Shown piece after piece: positions 21,916-31,406 of a stretch of DNA of 64,000 bases (positions within the stretch are counted from its first letter, which is position 1; each line of letters begins with the position of its first letter). Made by a program: the position numbers and the translations under genes. Origin of the DNA: CAYNLK01 sp964398055. GTDB lineage: Bacteria; Chloroflexota; Anaerolineae; 4572-78; J111. Below the pieces are notes generated by a model. It was given only the letters and a program-made list of their open reading frames with translations. It ran no database searches and had not been told where the DNA came from. The stretch covers positions 124,001 through 188,000 of the forward strand of contig CAYNLK010000005.1 in assembly GCA_964398055.1 (NCBI GenBank). The letters run 5' to 3'.

Positions 21916-23718
21916 TTAAATGTCTCGAGCTACAGTATACTCAGCCAACCCGTGCATTGCCTGCCGGTAGGGATTATCGGGCAGCAGGGCCAGCTCGGCC
22001 TGGGCCTGGCGGGCAAAGTGGCGCGCCTCGGCCATCGCCGCGTCCACACTGCCGGAAGCCCGGATTTGTTCGACGACAGCCACCATCTCCGCATCGCTGA
22101 CCGGTTGGCGGCCAACCGCTTTCATAATCGTGGGATGGTTGGGCGATTTTTGGGCAAATAGCATCACCGGCAACGTGGCGATCCCCTGGCGTAAATCGTT
22201 GGCAACCGGTTTGCCAATCCGCTCCTCGTCGCCGCGAAAGTCCAGGATATCATCAACTATTTGAAAAGCCATGCCCAGGTTATAGCCGTAGCTGCGCAGG
22301 GCTTGAATCTCTGCTTCGGGAGCGCCGCACAACACCCCGCCGGTCTCGGTGCCGGCGGCAAAAAGCGAGGCCGTTTTGGCGTAGATGCGCTGCCGGTACT
22401 CCTCTTCGGTCGGAATGACGCCGCGCCCATCGCGGAAGAGCTGCTGCAACTCGCCGCCCACAATGGTCATCAACGTTTGGGCAAAGATGGTCGTAATGCG
22501 AACGCTGCCGGTTTCGGCGGCCAACTCGGCGGAACGGGCAAAGAGATAGTCGCCGGTGAGAATGGTCGCGCCGGGACTCCAACTGGCGTTCAGGGTGGGC
22601 ATACCGCGGCGAAAGAGGGAGTTGTCGATCACGTCGTCGTGGACCAGGGTGGCTGTGTGTAATAGCTCCACCGAGGCTGCCAGCGAATATGACTTATCCT
22701 TGTCAACGGGGTAAAAGTTGGCGGCCATCAACGTCAGGGCCGGCCGGAGTCGCTTGCCGCCGGCGCCCACCAGATAATCGACCACGGCTTGCAAATCTTC
22801 ATACCGGGCGGCAATCCCGGAGCGCATTTTATCTTCAACATATTTCATCTCGTCAGCCACCAGGCTGAACAGTTGGGCTACTTGGGGCATAGGTTCCTCA
22901 TTAGTTAGTTGGTTGGTTGGTTGGTTGGTTGGCTGCATCAATTCAACCGGTAGATTGAACAGCGAAATCGTATTCTGGGTCAACCGGCGGCTCATGTCCA
23001 CCAAGGCGACACCGCGCAAATCGGCCACTCGTTCGGCCACCAGTTTGACCCGGGCCGGTTCGTTGCGCTTGCCCCGGAAAGGGTGGGGCGACAGAAAAGG
23101 GGCGTCGGTTTCTACCAGCAGCCGTTCCGGCGGCAAGGCGGCGACGATGCCGGGCAGCTCGCGAGCATTCTTGAAAGTAACCGGGCCAGTGACGCCGATG
23201 TAGAAGCCCAGTTCGACGGCCTCTACGGCCATCGCCAGGTCTCCGGAAAAAGAGTGCAGCACCAACCCCGGCCGGTCCGGCTCCGCGGCCCACTGGCGCA
23301 GCACGGCCATCGTATCGACCGCGGCCTCCCGCTGGTGAACGATGACCGGCCGGCCAACTTCTCTGGCCAGGGCCAACTGCCGCTCGAACACCCGCCGCTG
23401 TACCGGCCGGGGCGCTTCATCCCAGTAGTAATCCAGGCCGATTTCGCCAATGGCCACCACTTTGGGCCGGCCGGCCAGTTCACGAAGTTGAGCCAGAGCC
23501 GAGTCATCAAAAGCCCCCGCCTGGTTGGGGTGAAAGCCAACCGCCGCATATAACTCAGGAATTTCCGCCGCCATTGTCACAATCTGACGACTATCGGCTA
23601 AATTTGTGGCCGGGTTGATGATGGCAATAACTCCGGCCGCCCGGGCTCGGGCCACAACTTCGGCCCGATCTTCGGCAAAAGCGTCAAAATTCAGGTGACA
23701 GTGGGAGTCAATCAGCAT
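21916..23718 (-). CDS. TatD-family hydrolase fused in frame to a polyprenyl diphosphate synthase
   Basis: The 600-residue frame holds two complete enzymes. Residues 1-262 are a TatD metal-dependent nuclease/hydrolase (MLIDSHCHLNFDAF, VGFHPN, GEIGLDYYWD, VIVHQREA, VLHSFSG, LLVETDAPFLSPHP). Residues 277-600 are a long-chain trans-isoprenyl synthase for quinone or carrier-lipid side chains: GGKRLRPAL, first Asp-rich motif LVHDDVIDNS, second motif QIVDDILDFRG. The joint is QPTNQPTNQLTNEE, encoded by eight tetramers (22901-22932). A native-looking internal start with ribosome site lies at 22890. Whether the cell makes a fusion, two proteins or both is open. Confidence 0.9.
   Translation of the reverse strand: MLIDSHCHLNFDAFAEDRAEVVARARAAGVIAIINPATNLADSRQIVTMAAEIPELYAAVGFHPNQAGAFDDSALAQLRELAGRPKVVAIGEIGLDYYWDEAPRPVQRRVFERQLALAREVGRPVIVHQREAAVDTMAVLRQWAAEPDRPGLVLHSFSGDLAMAVEAVELGFYIGVTGPVTFKNARELPGIVAALPPERLLVETDAPFLSPHPFRGKRNEPARVKLVAERVADLRGVALVDMSRRLTQNTISLFNLPVELMQPTNQPTNQLTNEEPMPQVAQLFSLVADEMKYVEDKMRSGIAARYEDLQAVVDYLVGAGGKRLRPALTLMAANFYPVDKDKSYSLAASVELLHTATLVHDDVIDNSLFRRGMPTLNASWSPGATILTGDYLFARSAELAAETGSVRITTIFAQTLMTIVGGELQQLFRDGRGVIPTEEEYRQRIYAKTASLFAAGTETGGVLCGAPEAEIQALRSYGYNLGMAFQIVDDILDFRGDEERIGKPVANDLRQGIATLPVMLFAQKSPNHPTIMKAVGRQPVSDAEMVAVVEQIRASGSVDAAMAEARHFARQAQAELALLPDNPYRQAMHGLAEYTVARDI
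22888..22900 (-). promoter_or_regulatory. Internal ribosome site and start codon of the polyprenyl synthase
   Basis: On the minus strand TGAGGAACCTATG gives GAGG with 5-nt spacing to ATG 22890-22888 and the protein start MPQVAQLFSLVADEMKYVE, the normal beginning of long-chain prenyl synthases. Initiation here yields a 324-residue enzyme of standard family length. Confidence 0.75.
22901..22932 (-). repeat. Tetranucleotide repeat joining two genes
   Basis: On the minus strand there are six CCAA units followed by two CTAA units, 32 nt in all. With six CCAA units the TatD frame reads through into the prenyl synthase. By direct reading, five or seven units place a TAA stop within or right after the repeat. 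Confidence 0.95.
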
Positions 23719-23730
23719 CTAGATTTTGTC

Positions 23731-23765
23731 AGGCGCCCGGCATTTTGATAAAGCGCCGGGCGCCT
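23731..23765. repeat. Inverted repeat between divergent genes
   Basis: AGGCGCCCGGC (23731-23741) pairs perfectly with its complement at 23755-23765 around a 13-nt loop. It lies in the shared upstream region of tatD-like (minus) and the AAA ATPase gene (plus). No T tract follows on the plus side. Confidence 0.65.
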
Positions 23766-23961
23766 CTCCAGCGGAACAGTTACAGAAAAGTATACCAGAG
23801 CCAAAAGGGGGGAGCAAATAGGGTTGCGAATGGATAACACCGGAATCCCATTCGACTCTTGGCCGATAATATTCTATAATACAAACATTAGTTTCAAGGT
23901 TTACACCACGCTGCAATTCCCATCAAGGACAGGCAACATCATTTCAACCGGAGGAAGTTCG

Positions 23962-26517
23962 ATGCCGCTCGACCATAGCCCCTTGATTATCAATCCGTAC
24001 ATCGCCGGCTCGCCGGTGAAAGACTCGGCCATGTTTTTTGGCCGGGAGGATGTCTATGCCTGGCTGCGCCAGCACCTGCGGGGGGCTTACCAGGATAACA
24101 TCATTGTGCTGTACGGCGAGCGGCGCAGCGGCAAGACCTCCGTCCTGTACCAGATGCGCACCGGCCTGGCCGACGAGCGCTATATTCCAGTTCTCCTGGA
24201 TTTGCAGGGTATGGGCCTGGAAGGGATGGACGGTTTTCTGTGGGAGGTCGCCCGTAAGATTGTGTTGGCTCTGCGCAGTTTCGACCAGGTCGACCAGCTC
24301 GATCGACCCAAACGGCAGGATTTTGAAATCAGTCCCCGCCATCAATTCGAAGATGTCTTCTTGCCCCCCGTCATCGAGGCGCTGGGGCAGCACCGGCTGC
24401 TGCTGATGTTTGACGAAACCGACCGGTTGAGCGAGAAGGTCAGCAGCGGTCAACTGCCCCACGACGTTTTTGACTATATCCGCTCGCTGGTTCAGCAAAC
24501 AGACCAACTTAACTTTCTCTTTGCGCTGGGCCGGCGGATTGAAATCACCGGCAAAGGGTCGTCGCAACTGCTGAACCTGGCCGTTTATCGCAAGATCAGC
24601 TTTTTGGATCAGGATTATGCCGAAGACCTGATCATTCGCCCGGTGGCTGAGTATTACAGTTATACCCGGGCCGCCATCGACCGGATTCTGGCGCTGACTT
24701 CCGGCCAGCCTTACTACACCCAGTTACTCTGCCATAACCTGTTTACCCGCTGGAGCCAGGCCAAACCGGAGCAGTTAGATGTGGCCGACGTGGAGGCGGT
24801 TTTGCCCGACGTGCTGGAACAAGGTACGCCCAACTTCCAATTCGTCTGGGAAGACTCCACCCCGGCCGAACAGGCGGTGATGGCGGCGCTGGCCGAGGCT
24901 GCGCCGAAGCATCGGGCCGGGGTTATGCGCCGTAACCTGGATCGAACTCTGCACCAGGCGCAGTTATATCCCCCCAACAATGACGTCGCCAGCAGCCTCA
25001 AACAACTGTTTGAACGGGATCTTCTGAACGATAGAGAACCGTACGAATTTCGAATTGGGCTGGTGCAGATGTGGCTGGCCAAATTCAAGCGGCTGGATTG
25101 GGTGTACGAGGAGCTGGGCGAAGTGGCCGCAACGTGGCTGCAGCTAGAAATGCAGCGCCGCGCCGAAGCCCCCACCCGGGTTGAAAAAGCCCGCCGTTGG
25201 GCCGCGCCGGTCTTGGCCGTGATGCTCCTGATTCTGGCGGTGGTTACGGTTTTCCTGTTCAATAGCATCCAGGAAGTCAGACAGCAATCCAGCGCGGCGC
25301 TAGACGCCGCCCAGGCGCTGCGCGTCACCGAGGCCGCTCGCTTTGAGGCAACGGTAGCGGCGGCCAGCACCCAGTTGGCCCAACTGGAACAGGAAGGGAG
25401 TCTGCAAGAAGCCGAACTCCGGGCTACGCTTCAAGCGGAAGAAGCCAGGGCGGCCCTGGCTTTGGCCCAGATCACCGCGACCGCGGTGCAGGTCGAACGG
25501 GCCACAAGGGAGGCTGAATTGCGAGCCACAGAGGCGGCCCTGGTAGCCAACCTTACCCCGACGCCGCTCCCAGCAACTGACACGCCCACGCCAACTGCCA
25601 CCCCCACCCCCAGTCCCACCGCCACGCTAACGCCTGCCCCAACCCCAAGCCCGACCTCCGCCCCGGCCCTGGCGCTGCCACGGCGCGGTGTGATCGCTTA
25701 TCCCGCCTTTGATGGAACCACCTATCACATCTATTTTGGCGATGTGGCCAGCGGCGAAAGTCGCCGCTATCGCTCCGAAGCCAGCCAGCCGGCCTTCAAC
25801 GCCGATGGCTCCCGCATTGCCTTTCAATCCTGGGCCGGCGGCTCGCGCGGTCTGGTTACAGCCAGCAGCGCCGGCGGCAATGAATATTTGGTTACCAACT
25901 TCTTGGAAGATGAACTGCCCACCTGGAACCCGGACGGGAGTTCAATCCTCTTTTTCTCGCGCCGCGCCGGCGACCGGGCGGCGCGCTTGTATCAAGCTCA
26001 AGCTGATGTCGAGTTCCGCAATAATCAAACCGGCCAAATCGGGCTTGACGGAGAGTATCCCAGTTGGGGTCGCGCTGGACAGATAGTTTTCAAAGGGTGG
26101 GGCAATACCGCGCCCGGCTTGCGCCTGACCAGCGCCAATTTTGCCAATGTTACCAGCCTCACCTCGGCTGAAGGCGATCGGGCGCCCGCTCTCTCCCCCA
26201 ATGGGACGCAAGTGGCTTTTATGGCCCAAAATGAAGGCAACTGGGACATCTACCTGATCAACATCGACGGCTCGGGCCTGAAACGGCTCACTACGGATCC
26301 GGCTAGAGATGGGTTACCCACCTGGAGTCCCGATGGCCAGGCCATTGCCTTTGTGAGCGACCGGGATGGCCAGTGGGCCATCTATGGTCTCACCCCTGCC
26401 GGTTCCAGCGAACAAAAATTACTCGATATGGCCGGTCCTGCTGATGGCATTGTCTTTTATGACCAGGCCAACTCCAACGGCTGGCTGGAAGAACGAATCA
26501 GTTGGGCCAACCCGTAA
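23962..26517 (+). CDS. Membrane-anchored AAA/STAND-like ATPase with extracytoplasmic TolB-like beta-propeller
   Basis: 851 residues from ATG 23962, which has a strong GGAGGAAG site; the open frame extends further upstream but without a better start. Residues about 10-330: AAA-type NTPase with Walker A GERRSGKTS and Walker B LLMFDETDRL, followed by a winged-helix-like region. About 412-435: one membrane segment (VLAVMLLILAVVTVFLF). Then an Ala/Glu-rich coiled coil, a Thr/Pro-rich stalk, and a PD40/TolB-like propeller (repeats such as NADGSRIAFQSW, SPNGTQVAFMAQ, SPDGQAIAFVSD). This reads as a transmembrane sensor coupling outside binding to an inside ATPase. A second, soluble ATPase of related type follows. 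Confidence 0.82.
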   Translation: MPLDHSPLIINPYIAGSPVKDSAMFFGREDVYAWLRQHLRGAYQDNIIVLYGERRSGKTSVLYQMRTGLADERYIPVLLDLQGMGLEGMDGFLWEVARKIVLALRSFDQVDQLDRPKRQDFEISPRHQFEDVFLPPVIEALGQHRLLLMFDETDRLSEKVSSGQLPHDVFDYIRSLVQQTDQLNFLFALGRRIEITGKGSSQLLNLAVYRKISFLDQDYAEDLIIRPVAEYYSYTRAAIDRILALTSGQPYYTQLLCHNLFTRWSQAKPEQLDVADVEAVLPDVLEQGTPNFQFVWEDSTPAEQAVMAALAEAAPKHRAGVMRRNLDRTLHQAQLYPPNNDVASSLKQLFERDLLNDREPYEFRIGLVQMWLAKFKRLDWVYEELGEVAATWLQLEMQRRAEAPTRVEKARRWAAPVLAVMLLILAVVTVFLFNSIQEVRQQSSAALDAAQALRVTEAARFEATVAAASTQLAQLEQEGSLQEAELRATLQAEEARAALALAQITATAVQVERATREAELRATEAALVANLTPTPLPATDTPTPTATPTPSPTATLTPAPTPSPTSAPALALPRRGVIAYPAFDGTTYHIYFGDVASGESRRYRSEASQPAFNADGSRIAFQSWAGGSRGLVTASSAGGNEYLVTNFLEDELPTWNPDGSSILFFSRRAGDRAARLYQAQADVEFRNNQTGQIGLDGEYPSWGRAGQIVFKGWGNTAPGLRLTSANFANVTSLTSAEGDRAPALSPNGTQVAFMAQNEGNWDIYLINIDGSGLKRLTTDPARDGLPTWSPDGQAIAFVSDRDGQWAIYGLTPAGSSEQKLLDMAGPADGIVFYDQANSNGWLEERISWANP

Positions 26518-26563
26518 GCCGGCCGCCCGGAGTTGACGGCATCAGCCAGTAGGAGAACGAATT

Positions 26564-28330
26564 ATGAGTATTAACCCTTTTAGCTACGGTAAACCGATCG
26601 ATGATCCGGCCCGATTTATCGGCCATCGCCGCGAGCTTGAACAGGTCTATAGCCGGCTGCTGTCAGCCTTCGAGTCAAGCTCTATTGTGGGAGAGCGGCG
26701 CATTGGCAAAACCTCGCTGTTGAAGGTGTTGGGTCATGCCGACATCCAGACTCAATTTGGTCTTAGTCCCGACAAGTACACCTTTATTTATCAAGATTTT
26801 GCCTTCCTGGAGTCAGACACCAAACCGACCCGTTTCTGGCAGCGGGTCTTGCGCTCCATCAGGCGGGCGGTTAAAGATCAGCAAGATATTGTGGAAGAAA
26901 TTGAATTGGCCCTGGCAGCCGAGTCCATCGACAACTACACCCTGGATGATATTTTCGGCCTCATCGATGAAGCAGGGCTTTACATTGTGCTCCTGCTGGA
27001 CGAATTCGAAAATGTTACCCGCAACGAGAACTTTGACAACGATTTTTTTGCCGGATTACGGGCGCTGGCCATTCATCACAACCTGGCCCTGGTTACCTCC
27101 AGCCGGGAGGAGTTGGTCACCCTGACCCACTCTGAAAAGGTGCGTTCCTCGCCTTTCTTCAATATTTTTGCCAGTATTAACCTGCGTCCTTTTAACGAAA
27201 CCGACGCGATGCAGTTGATAGACACCTACCTGGCCAACGCCGGGGTGAAATTTTTGCTGAGTGAGTTGAGTCTGATCTTTGGAGTAGCCGGATATCATCC
27301 CTACTTCCTGCAGATGGCCTGCCATCATCTCTTTGCCGCCCACCAGCAGGGGCTGGATGATGCCGCCCGGCGTCAATACGTGGTCGATAAAGTCCGCCGT
27401 GAAGCCGAACCGATCTTTCAGGATTACTGGCAAAATTCCAGCGACGCCCAGAAAATTTTACTGACCGTGATGGCTATGCGCACGCAGGAACAGGAGGTTG
27501 GCAAGGACACGCTGGCCGAATTGGCCAGCGCCGGTAGCGGCGATTACGCCGCCCTGCGGGCGGCGAGTCGAACCGGCGAAGACACAGTCAACAACCTGGA
27601 GCGCTTTTACGTTCGAGCCGGCCAATCCGTTGAAGATTTGGAACGGCGCGGCCTGATTGTCAAAAATCCGGAAACTTCCGGCTACTACCTCTTCTCCAAC
27701 CAACTGGACGAGTTAATAGCTGATGAAATCACCGGTGATGTTGATGATCTGCGCGGTTGGCGCGACTGGCAAAAGGATGAGAGTCTGGCCGGCGTTTTAC
27801 CTTTTGAACTGCAGGAGACGCTGGGCCGGGTGGTCCACCACCTCAATCCGGCCTATCGAACTATCCTGGGGCGCTGGCTGCTGGAACCGGCCACGGCTGC
27901 GGCAGCCCTGGCCCTGGTGGAGAATTTCACCGGCCATCGCCAAAAATATAAGAAGGTGGCGACTCCGCCACCGGAGGAACTGCCCGCCGAAACCGTCGAG
28001 GCCGAGATATCCGAGTCGGTGGCGGCCCCGCTGGGGTTGTTTGCTCGCGTCTCCCAAAGGCTGGAGAGTAAAGAGCCGGATGCGGTGGTTGACCTCAGTT
28101 TAGATAACGCCATCCAATCGCTGGATAAACAACAGCGGGAGCAGATGGTCTATTCCCTCAAGCGCCAGTTGGTGCGCTACACCGGTAATTTGAATAAATT
28201 GATGGAAGATGCGGCCATGTACGGCAGTCTCAGTAGCGCGCCACTCAAACTGCAAAATGAGATTGAGGAAATAGAGAAGATGATTGCCGATCTGCAGGCC
28301 AAGCTGGCCGTGTTAGAACAGCAGTCATAG
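26564..28330 (+). CDS. Soluble AAA/STAND-like ATPase
   Basis: 588 residues. Starts MSINPFSYGKPIDDPARFIGHRRELE, very like the N-terminus of the preceding ATPase (INPYIAGSPVKDSAMFFGRED), showing common ancestry. Walker A is GERRIGKTS and Walker B LLLDEFENV. Residues about 300-420 look like winged-helix regulatory modules, and the C-terminal 150 residues are helical with a predicted coiled coil (LDKQQREQMVYSLKRQL). No membrane segment. It lies 46 bp downstream of the membrane-anchored ATPase, with AGGAG before the ATG, suggesting co-expression and joint function. Target unknown. Confidence 0.8.
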   Translation: MSINPFSYGKPIDDPARFIGHRRELEQVYSRLLSAFESSSIVGERRIGKTSLLKVLGHADIQTQFGLSPDKYTFIYQDFAFLESDTKPTRFWQRVLRSIRRAVKDQQDIVEEIELALAAESIDNYTLDDIFGLIDEAGLYIVLLLDEFENVTRNENFDNDFFAGLRALAIHHNLALVTSSREELVTLTHSEKVRSSPFFNIFASINLRPFNETDAMQLIDTYLANAGVKFLLSELSLIFGVAGYHPYFLQMACHHLFAAHQQGLDDAARRQYVVDKVRREAEPIFQDYWQNSSDAQKILLTVMAMRTQEQEVGKDTLAELASAGSGDYAALRAASRTGEDTVNNLERFYVRAGQSVEDLERRGLIVKNPETSGYYLFSNQLDELIADEITGDVDDLRGWRDWQKDESLAGVLPFELQETLGRVVHHLNPAYRTILGRWLLEPATAAAALALVENFTGHRQKYKKVATPPPEELPAETVEAEISESVAAPLGLFARVSQRLESKEPDAVVDLSLDNAIQSLDKQQREQMVYSLKRQLVRYTGNLNKLMEDAAMYGSLSSAPLKLQNEIEEIEKMIADLQAKLAVLEQQS

Positions 28331-28334
28331 ACGT

Positions 28335-29216
28335 TTAAAGAACCGCCAATAGAAAAACTGTGCCGTGAACCAGGAGAGTCAGGCCAGGTAAAACCAGCGG
28401 CAGCAGCCCGCTGCGCAGGCTGGTCGGGTGGATATAGCCCAGCTCATCGATATCAGGCGAGCCGGGCAGCTCGTCGAGCAGAACGGCGTGGGTGGGCTGG
28501 CGCGGGTCATACAGCAATTGTTCCTCAACCTCATCTTCCAGCAGGTGGGGTAAATGGGTTTTGGCCATCGCCTCGTAAACGCCCCCATCCTCAGCCCGAA
28601 ACTCAAAGCTGAGCTTGTAAACCGGCTGATTGTTCACCCTGACGCCGGTCGGCTCCTTTGACTTCAATTCCCCCCAGGCGATCTGGCCGGCGGCCAGTAA
28701 GCGATTGGCCTTGAACCCCTTGCGCAGGCCAAAGATGATAAAAACCAGACCGATCAGGGGAAAGATGAGCACCAGGCAGAGCACCCACGGCCCAAAGATG
28801 GCCTGGCGCATGCCATGAATCCGCGATACGTCCGGGTTGCTCACAAGGTATTCAACCGTCACAGTCCAGCCCGGTTCAAACTGGCGACCGGTTGAATAGG
28901 ATCTGCCCTGAAACTCCTTTTCCAGGCTCTCGACTCGAAAGGCGTAGGTGTAAGCATACACCGGCGTCTCGTTGACCGTGGCGCTGGTTTCCTCAACCCG
29001 CAGGATGATTCCTTCAACCGTTTCCATCGTCCGCAAAGGGGCCAACAAGCTGCTCAAATCTGCATTCAGGCCAAAAATCCAGACAAAGATGAAGCCAAAA
29101 CCAAAAAACGCCCAGCCAAACTGGTTCAAGAAACCGCCAAATAGAACCTGGCTGCGGACCAGCCAGGGCACTTGCCGCGGTGGTTGAGCCAGGGCATACC
29201 CGGATTGTCTCCTCAT
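28335..29216 (-). CDS. DUF3592 membrane protein
   Basis: About 293 residues with one hydrophobic segment near the N-terminus (WAFFGFGFIFVWIFGL), a second in the middle (WVLCLVLIFPLIGLVFIIFG) and one at the C-terminus. Between helices 1 and 2 is the DUF3592 beta domain (VEGIILRVEETSAT, YAYTYAFRVES, GWTVTVEYLVSNPDVSRIHG). The family is uncharacterised. ATG 29216 is chosen because it follows a GAGAGTGGCG ribosome site; the upstream extension looks non-native. It ends 4 bp from the stop of the convergent ATPase gene. Confidence 0.78.
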   Translation of the reverse strand: MRRQSGYALAQPPRQVPWLVRSQVLFGGFLNQFGWAFFGFGFIFVWIFGLNADLSSLLAPLRTMETVEGIILRVEETSATVNETPVYAYTYAFRVESLEKEFQGRSYSTGRQFEPGWTVTVEYLVSNPDVSRIHGMRQAIFGPWVLCLVLIFPLIGLVFIIFGLRKGFKANRLLAAGQIAWGELKSKEPTGVRVNNQPVYKLSFEFRAEDGGVYEAMAKTHLPHLLEDEVEEQLLYDPRQPTHAVLLDELPGSPDIDELGYIHPTSLRSGLLPLVLPGLTLLVHGTVFLLAVL

Positions 29217-29304
29217 CGCCACTCTCCCAAACCGATGTAAGTTCAGGATACAACAAGGTTCAGTTGTCGTCAATCAGGCGGATGAATATTTTTAAGTAAC
29301 CCAA

Positions 29305-29336
29305 CCAAAACACCCCCTGAAAAATCAGGGGGTGTT
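29305..29336 (-). terminator. Intrinsic terminator
   Basis: AACACCCCCTGA (29309-29320) pairs perfectly with 29325-29336 around AAAA. On the minus strand it is followed by TTTT. It lies 29 bp past the stop of the gene at 29365-29973. Confidence 0.8.
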
Positions 29337-29364
29337 GCTGGTTTGGCCGATGATCGAGCTGAAC

Positions 29365-29973
29365 TTACCTTTGGGCCACAGCCAGCGGTCCATTGAAGGA
29401 ACGAGCGATCAGCTCGATTGACCTTTGCTCACCGATGCCGGTGACCACAAAAATCGAGCCGTTGTCGTCGATGTAGAAGGTCGTCACCTGACCGCCGGCC
29501 AACGGAGAGTAGGCCACCACTCGTTCGGCCGGCAACCCGTGGACGGTGAGAATTTGGCGGCTCAACACCAGATCGCGCCCCAAACTGCGATCAACAAAGG
29601 AGGCCAGGCCGTCTGCCGGGCGGGAGCCCACGGCTTCTACCTTAACCAGGCTGGCGCCATCGGGTGATTTGAAGACGGCCAGCGTGGTCGAGGGGATCAA
29701 TACCTGCCAGTCCGCCGGATAGCTAAGGTGAAGGCCAAGCTCACTGGATGCAAAGAGGGCCACCGGCTCAACCGGTCTGGCCAGACCACGGGCTTCTACC
29801 GCTTCAATCGTCATCGCTTGCGCCGCAATCGACTCGGTTTTAACCTGGACGGACGCCGGCCGTACCGGCGCGGCTGCAACCATTTCCGGTTCAGGGTGGG
29901 TTAAACGATAACCTCCCACCAAAACGGCCAGACAGATAATGGTCATCACCAGCAGCCAGCGAATTTTTGTCAT
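29365..29973 (-). CDS. Exported or membrane-anchored protein of unknown function
   Basis: 202 residues with an N-terminal hydrophobic segment (WLLVMTIICLAVLVGGY) after a positive start, so either a signal anchor or signal peptide. The mature part carries GLHLSYPADWQVLIP, FKSPDGASLVKVEA and a C-terminal YIDDNGSIFVVTGIGE, resembling PsbP/DUF1795-like lipid- or lumen-facing domains, but the match is loose. ATG 29973 is preferred over the upstream frame opening. It is monocistronic between two terminators or promoters. Confidence 0.55.
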   Translation of the reverse strand: MTKIRWLLVMTIICLAVLVGGYRLTHPEPEMVAAAPVRPASVQVKTESIAAQAMTIEAVEARGLARPVEPVALFASSELGLHLSYPADWQVLIPSTTLAVFKSPDGASLVKVEAVGSRPADGLASFVDRSLGRDLVLSRQILTVHGLPAERVVAYSPLAGGQVTTFYIDDNGSIFVVTGIGEQRSIELIARSFNGPLAVAQR

Positions 29974-30210
29974 AGTTTTACCCTGAAGCAACGTTTGAAT
30001 CACCCATAACTTTACAATAATATTATGCCACAACAGGGTGTTGGTGACATCGGCTGACCGACATAATTTTTTGTAGGGGAATCATATAGCTGGCCCTGTC
30101 AAATATGCTTATGGCCTAGGCATATTGGCTTACTATTCAATCATCCTTCCTAATGATGACCTTTTTACGGGACTGCGCCTGAATCACAGGATCGTGCCAA
30201 AAAAACGTGT

Positions 30211-30216
30211 TATAAT
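30211..30216 (+). promoter_or_regulatory. Possible -10 box for dgt
   Basis: TATAAT lies 36 bp upstream of the dgt start. No clear -35 hexamer is placed 16-18 nt upstream. The remaining bases between 30034 and 30210 show nothing I can name. Confidence 0.35.
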
Positions 30217-30251
30217 ATCAGCAAAGTAACGATGAAAGGGAATGAAAGAAA

Positions 30252-31406
30252 ATGTCTATTTCGCGAACCGAAATCGAAACACAGGAAGCTGAACGGCTGG
30301 CCCCATATGGGATGTGCAGCCGGGACTCGCTGGGACGCGCGGTTGCGGAAGATGAGCATGCCTACCGCACCGCTTACCAGCGCGACCGAGACCGCATTAT
30401 CCATACCACGGCCTTCCGCCGGTTGGAGTATAAAACGCAGGTCTTCATCATCACCGAAGGGGATTATTACCGGACTCGCCTCACCCACACCGTCGAGGTG
30501 GCCCAAATCGGCCGGACCCTGGCCCGGGCCTTGCGCGTCAACGAGGATTTGACCGAGGCCATCTGCCTGGCCCACGACCTGGGGCACAGCCCTTTTGGTC
30601 ACAGCGGCGAAACGGCCCTGAACACTCTGATGGCCGACCACGGTGGCTTTGACCATAATTACCAAAGTTTTCGGATTGTGGAGAAGTTGGAAAATCGCTT
30701 TCCAGATTTTAAAGGGCTTAATCTCACCTGGGAGGTGCGCGAGGGTATTTTAAAACACGAAACCGAGTATGATCGCAGCACGGTCACCGATTTTGAACCG
30801 CAGTGGCGGCCCACCCTGGAGGCTCAAATCGTTAATTTTGCCGATGAAATCGCCTACACCACCGCCGACCTGGACGATGGACTTCGCTCCGGCTTGATTG
30901 TGCCGGAACAGTTGGCTGACATCGGGTTTTGGCGGCTGGTCACCGCTGAGTTGAATATCGGTCCTGGCCGGGGCTTCAGCGATATGGATCGTCACCGTAT
31001 TATTCGGCGGTTGGTGGGCAAGGAGGTCAGCGATGTGATTCAGGCCACCAGGGAGCAGTTAAACGCCCACCAGATCAAAAGCGTGGCCGACGTGCGGAAC
31101 CTGCCGCACAACATTGTCACCCACTCCGCCCAGGTCAAGCAGTTGAATCGCCAGCTCAAGGACTTTTTGCTTGAAAATCTTTATACCCATTGGCGGGTGA
31201 TGCGCATGGATCTGAAGGCCAAGCGTTTCATCAGTGAGCTATTCAACGCCTATACCCATTCACCCATCATTTTGCCCCAGAGCGTTCAGGCTTTGATTGA
31301 GCAGCGGGGCCTGCACCGCACCGTCTGTGATTACATCGCCGGGATGACCGACCGGTTTGCCCTGCAAGAATACAGCAAACTCTTTAATCCATTGGAAAGA
31401 GTTTAA
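30252..31406 (+). CDS. dgt: Deoxyguanosinetriphosphate triphosphohydrolase-like HD protein
   Basis: 384 residues of the dGTPase family, which converts dNTPs to nucleosides plus triphosphate and thereby controls dNTP pools and sometimes phage resistance. Family hallmarks: DRDRIIHTTAFRRLEYKTQVF, RLTHTVEVAQIGR (first metal His), the HD pair in CLAHDLGHSPFGHSGE, HNYQSFRI, and ADEIAYTTADLDDGLRSG. Length and order match bacterial type 2 dGTPase-like proteins. The start has GAAAGGGAATG spacing. A paired palindrome and a terminator follow. Confidence 0.95.
   Translation: MSISRTEIETQEAERLAPYGMCSRDSLGRAVAEDEHAYRTAYQRDRDRIIHTTAFRRLEYKTQVFIITEGDYYRTRLTHTVEVAQIGRTLARALRVNEDLTEAICLAHDLGHSPFGHSGETALNTLMADHGGFDHNYQSFRIVEKLENRFPDFKGLNLTWEVREGILKHETEYDRSTVTDFEPQWRPTLEAQIVNFADEIAYTTADLDDGLRSGLIVPEQLADIGFWRLVTAELNIGPGRGFSDMDRHRIIRRLVGKEVSDVIQATREQLNAHQIKSVADVRNLPHNIVTHSAQVKQLNRQLKDFLLENLYTHWRVMRMDLKAKRFISELFNAYTHSPIILPQSVQALIEQRGLHRTVCDYIAGMTDRFALQEYSKLFNPLERV

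Noticed and set aside
25550..25680. Possible repeat array at the Thr/Pro-coding stretch
   Set aside because: It encodes an ordinary Thr/Pro-rich stalk of the membrane ATPase without exact unit periodicity.
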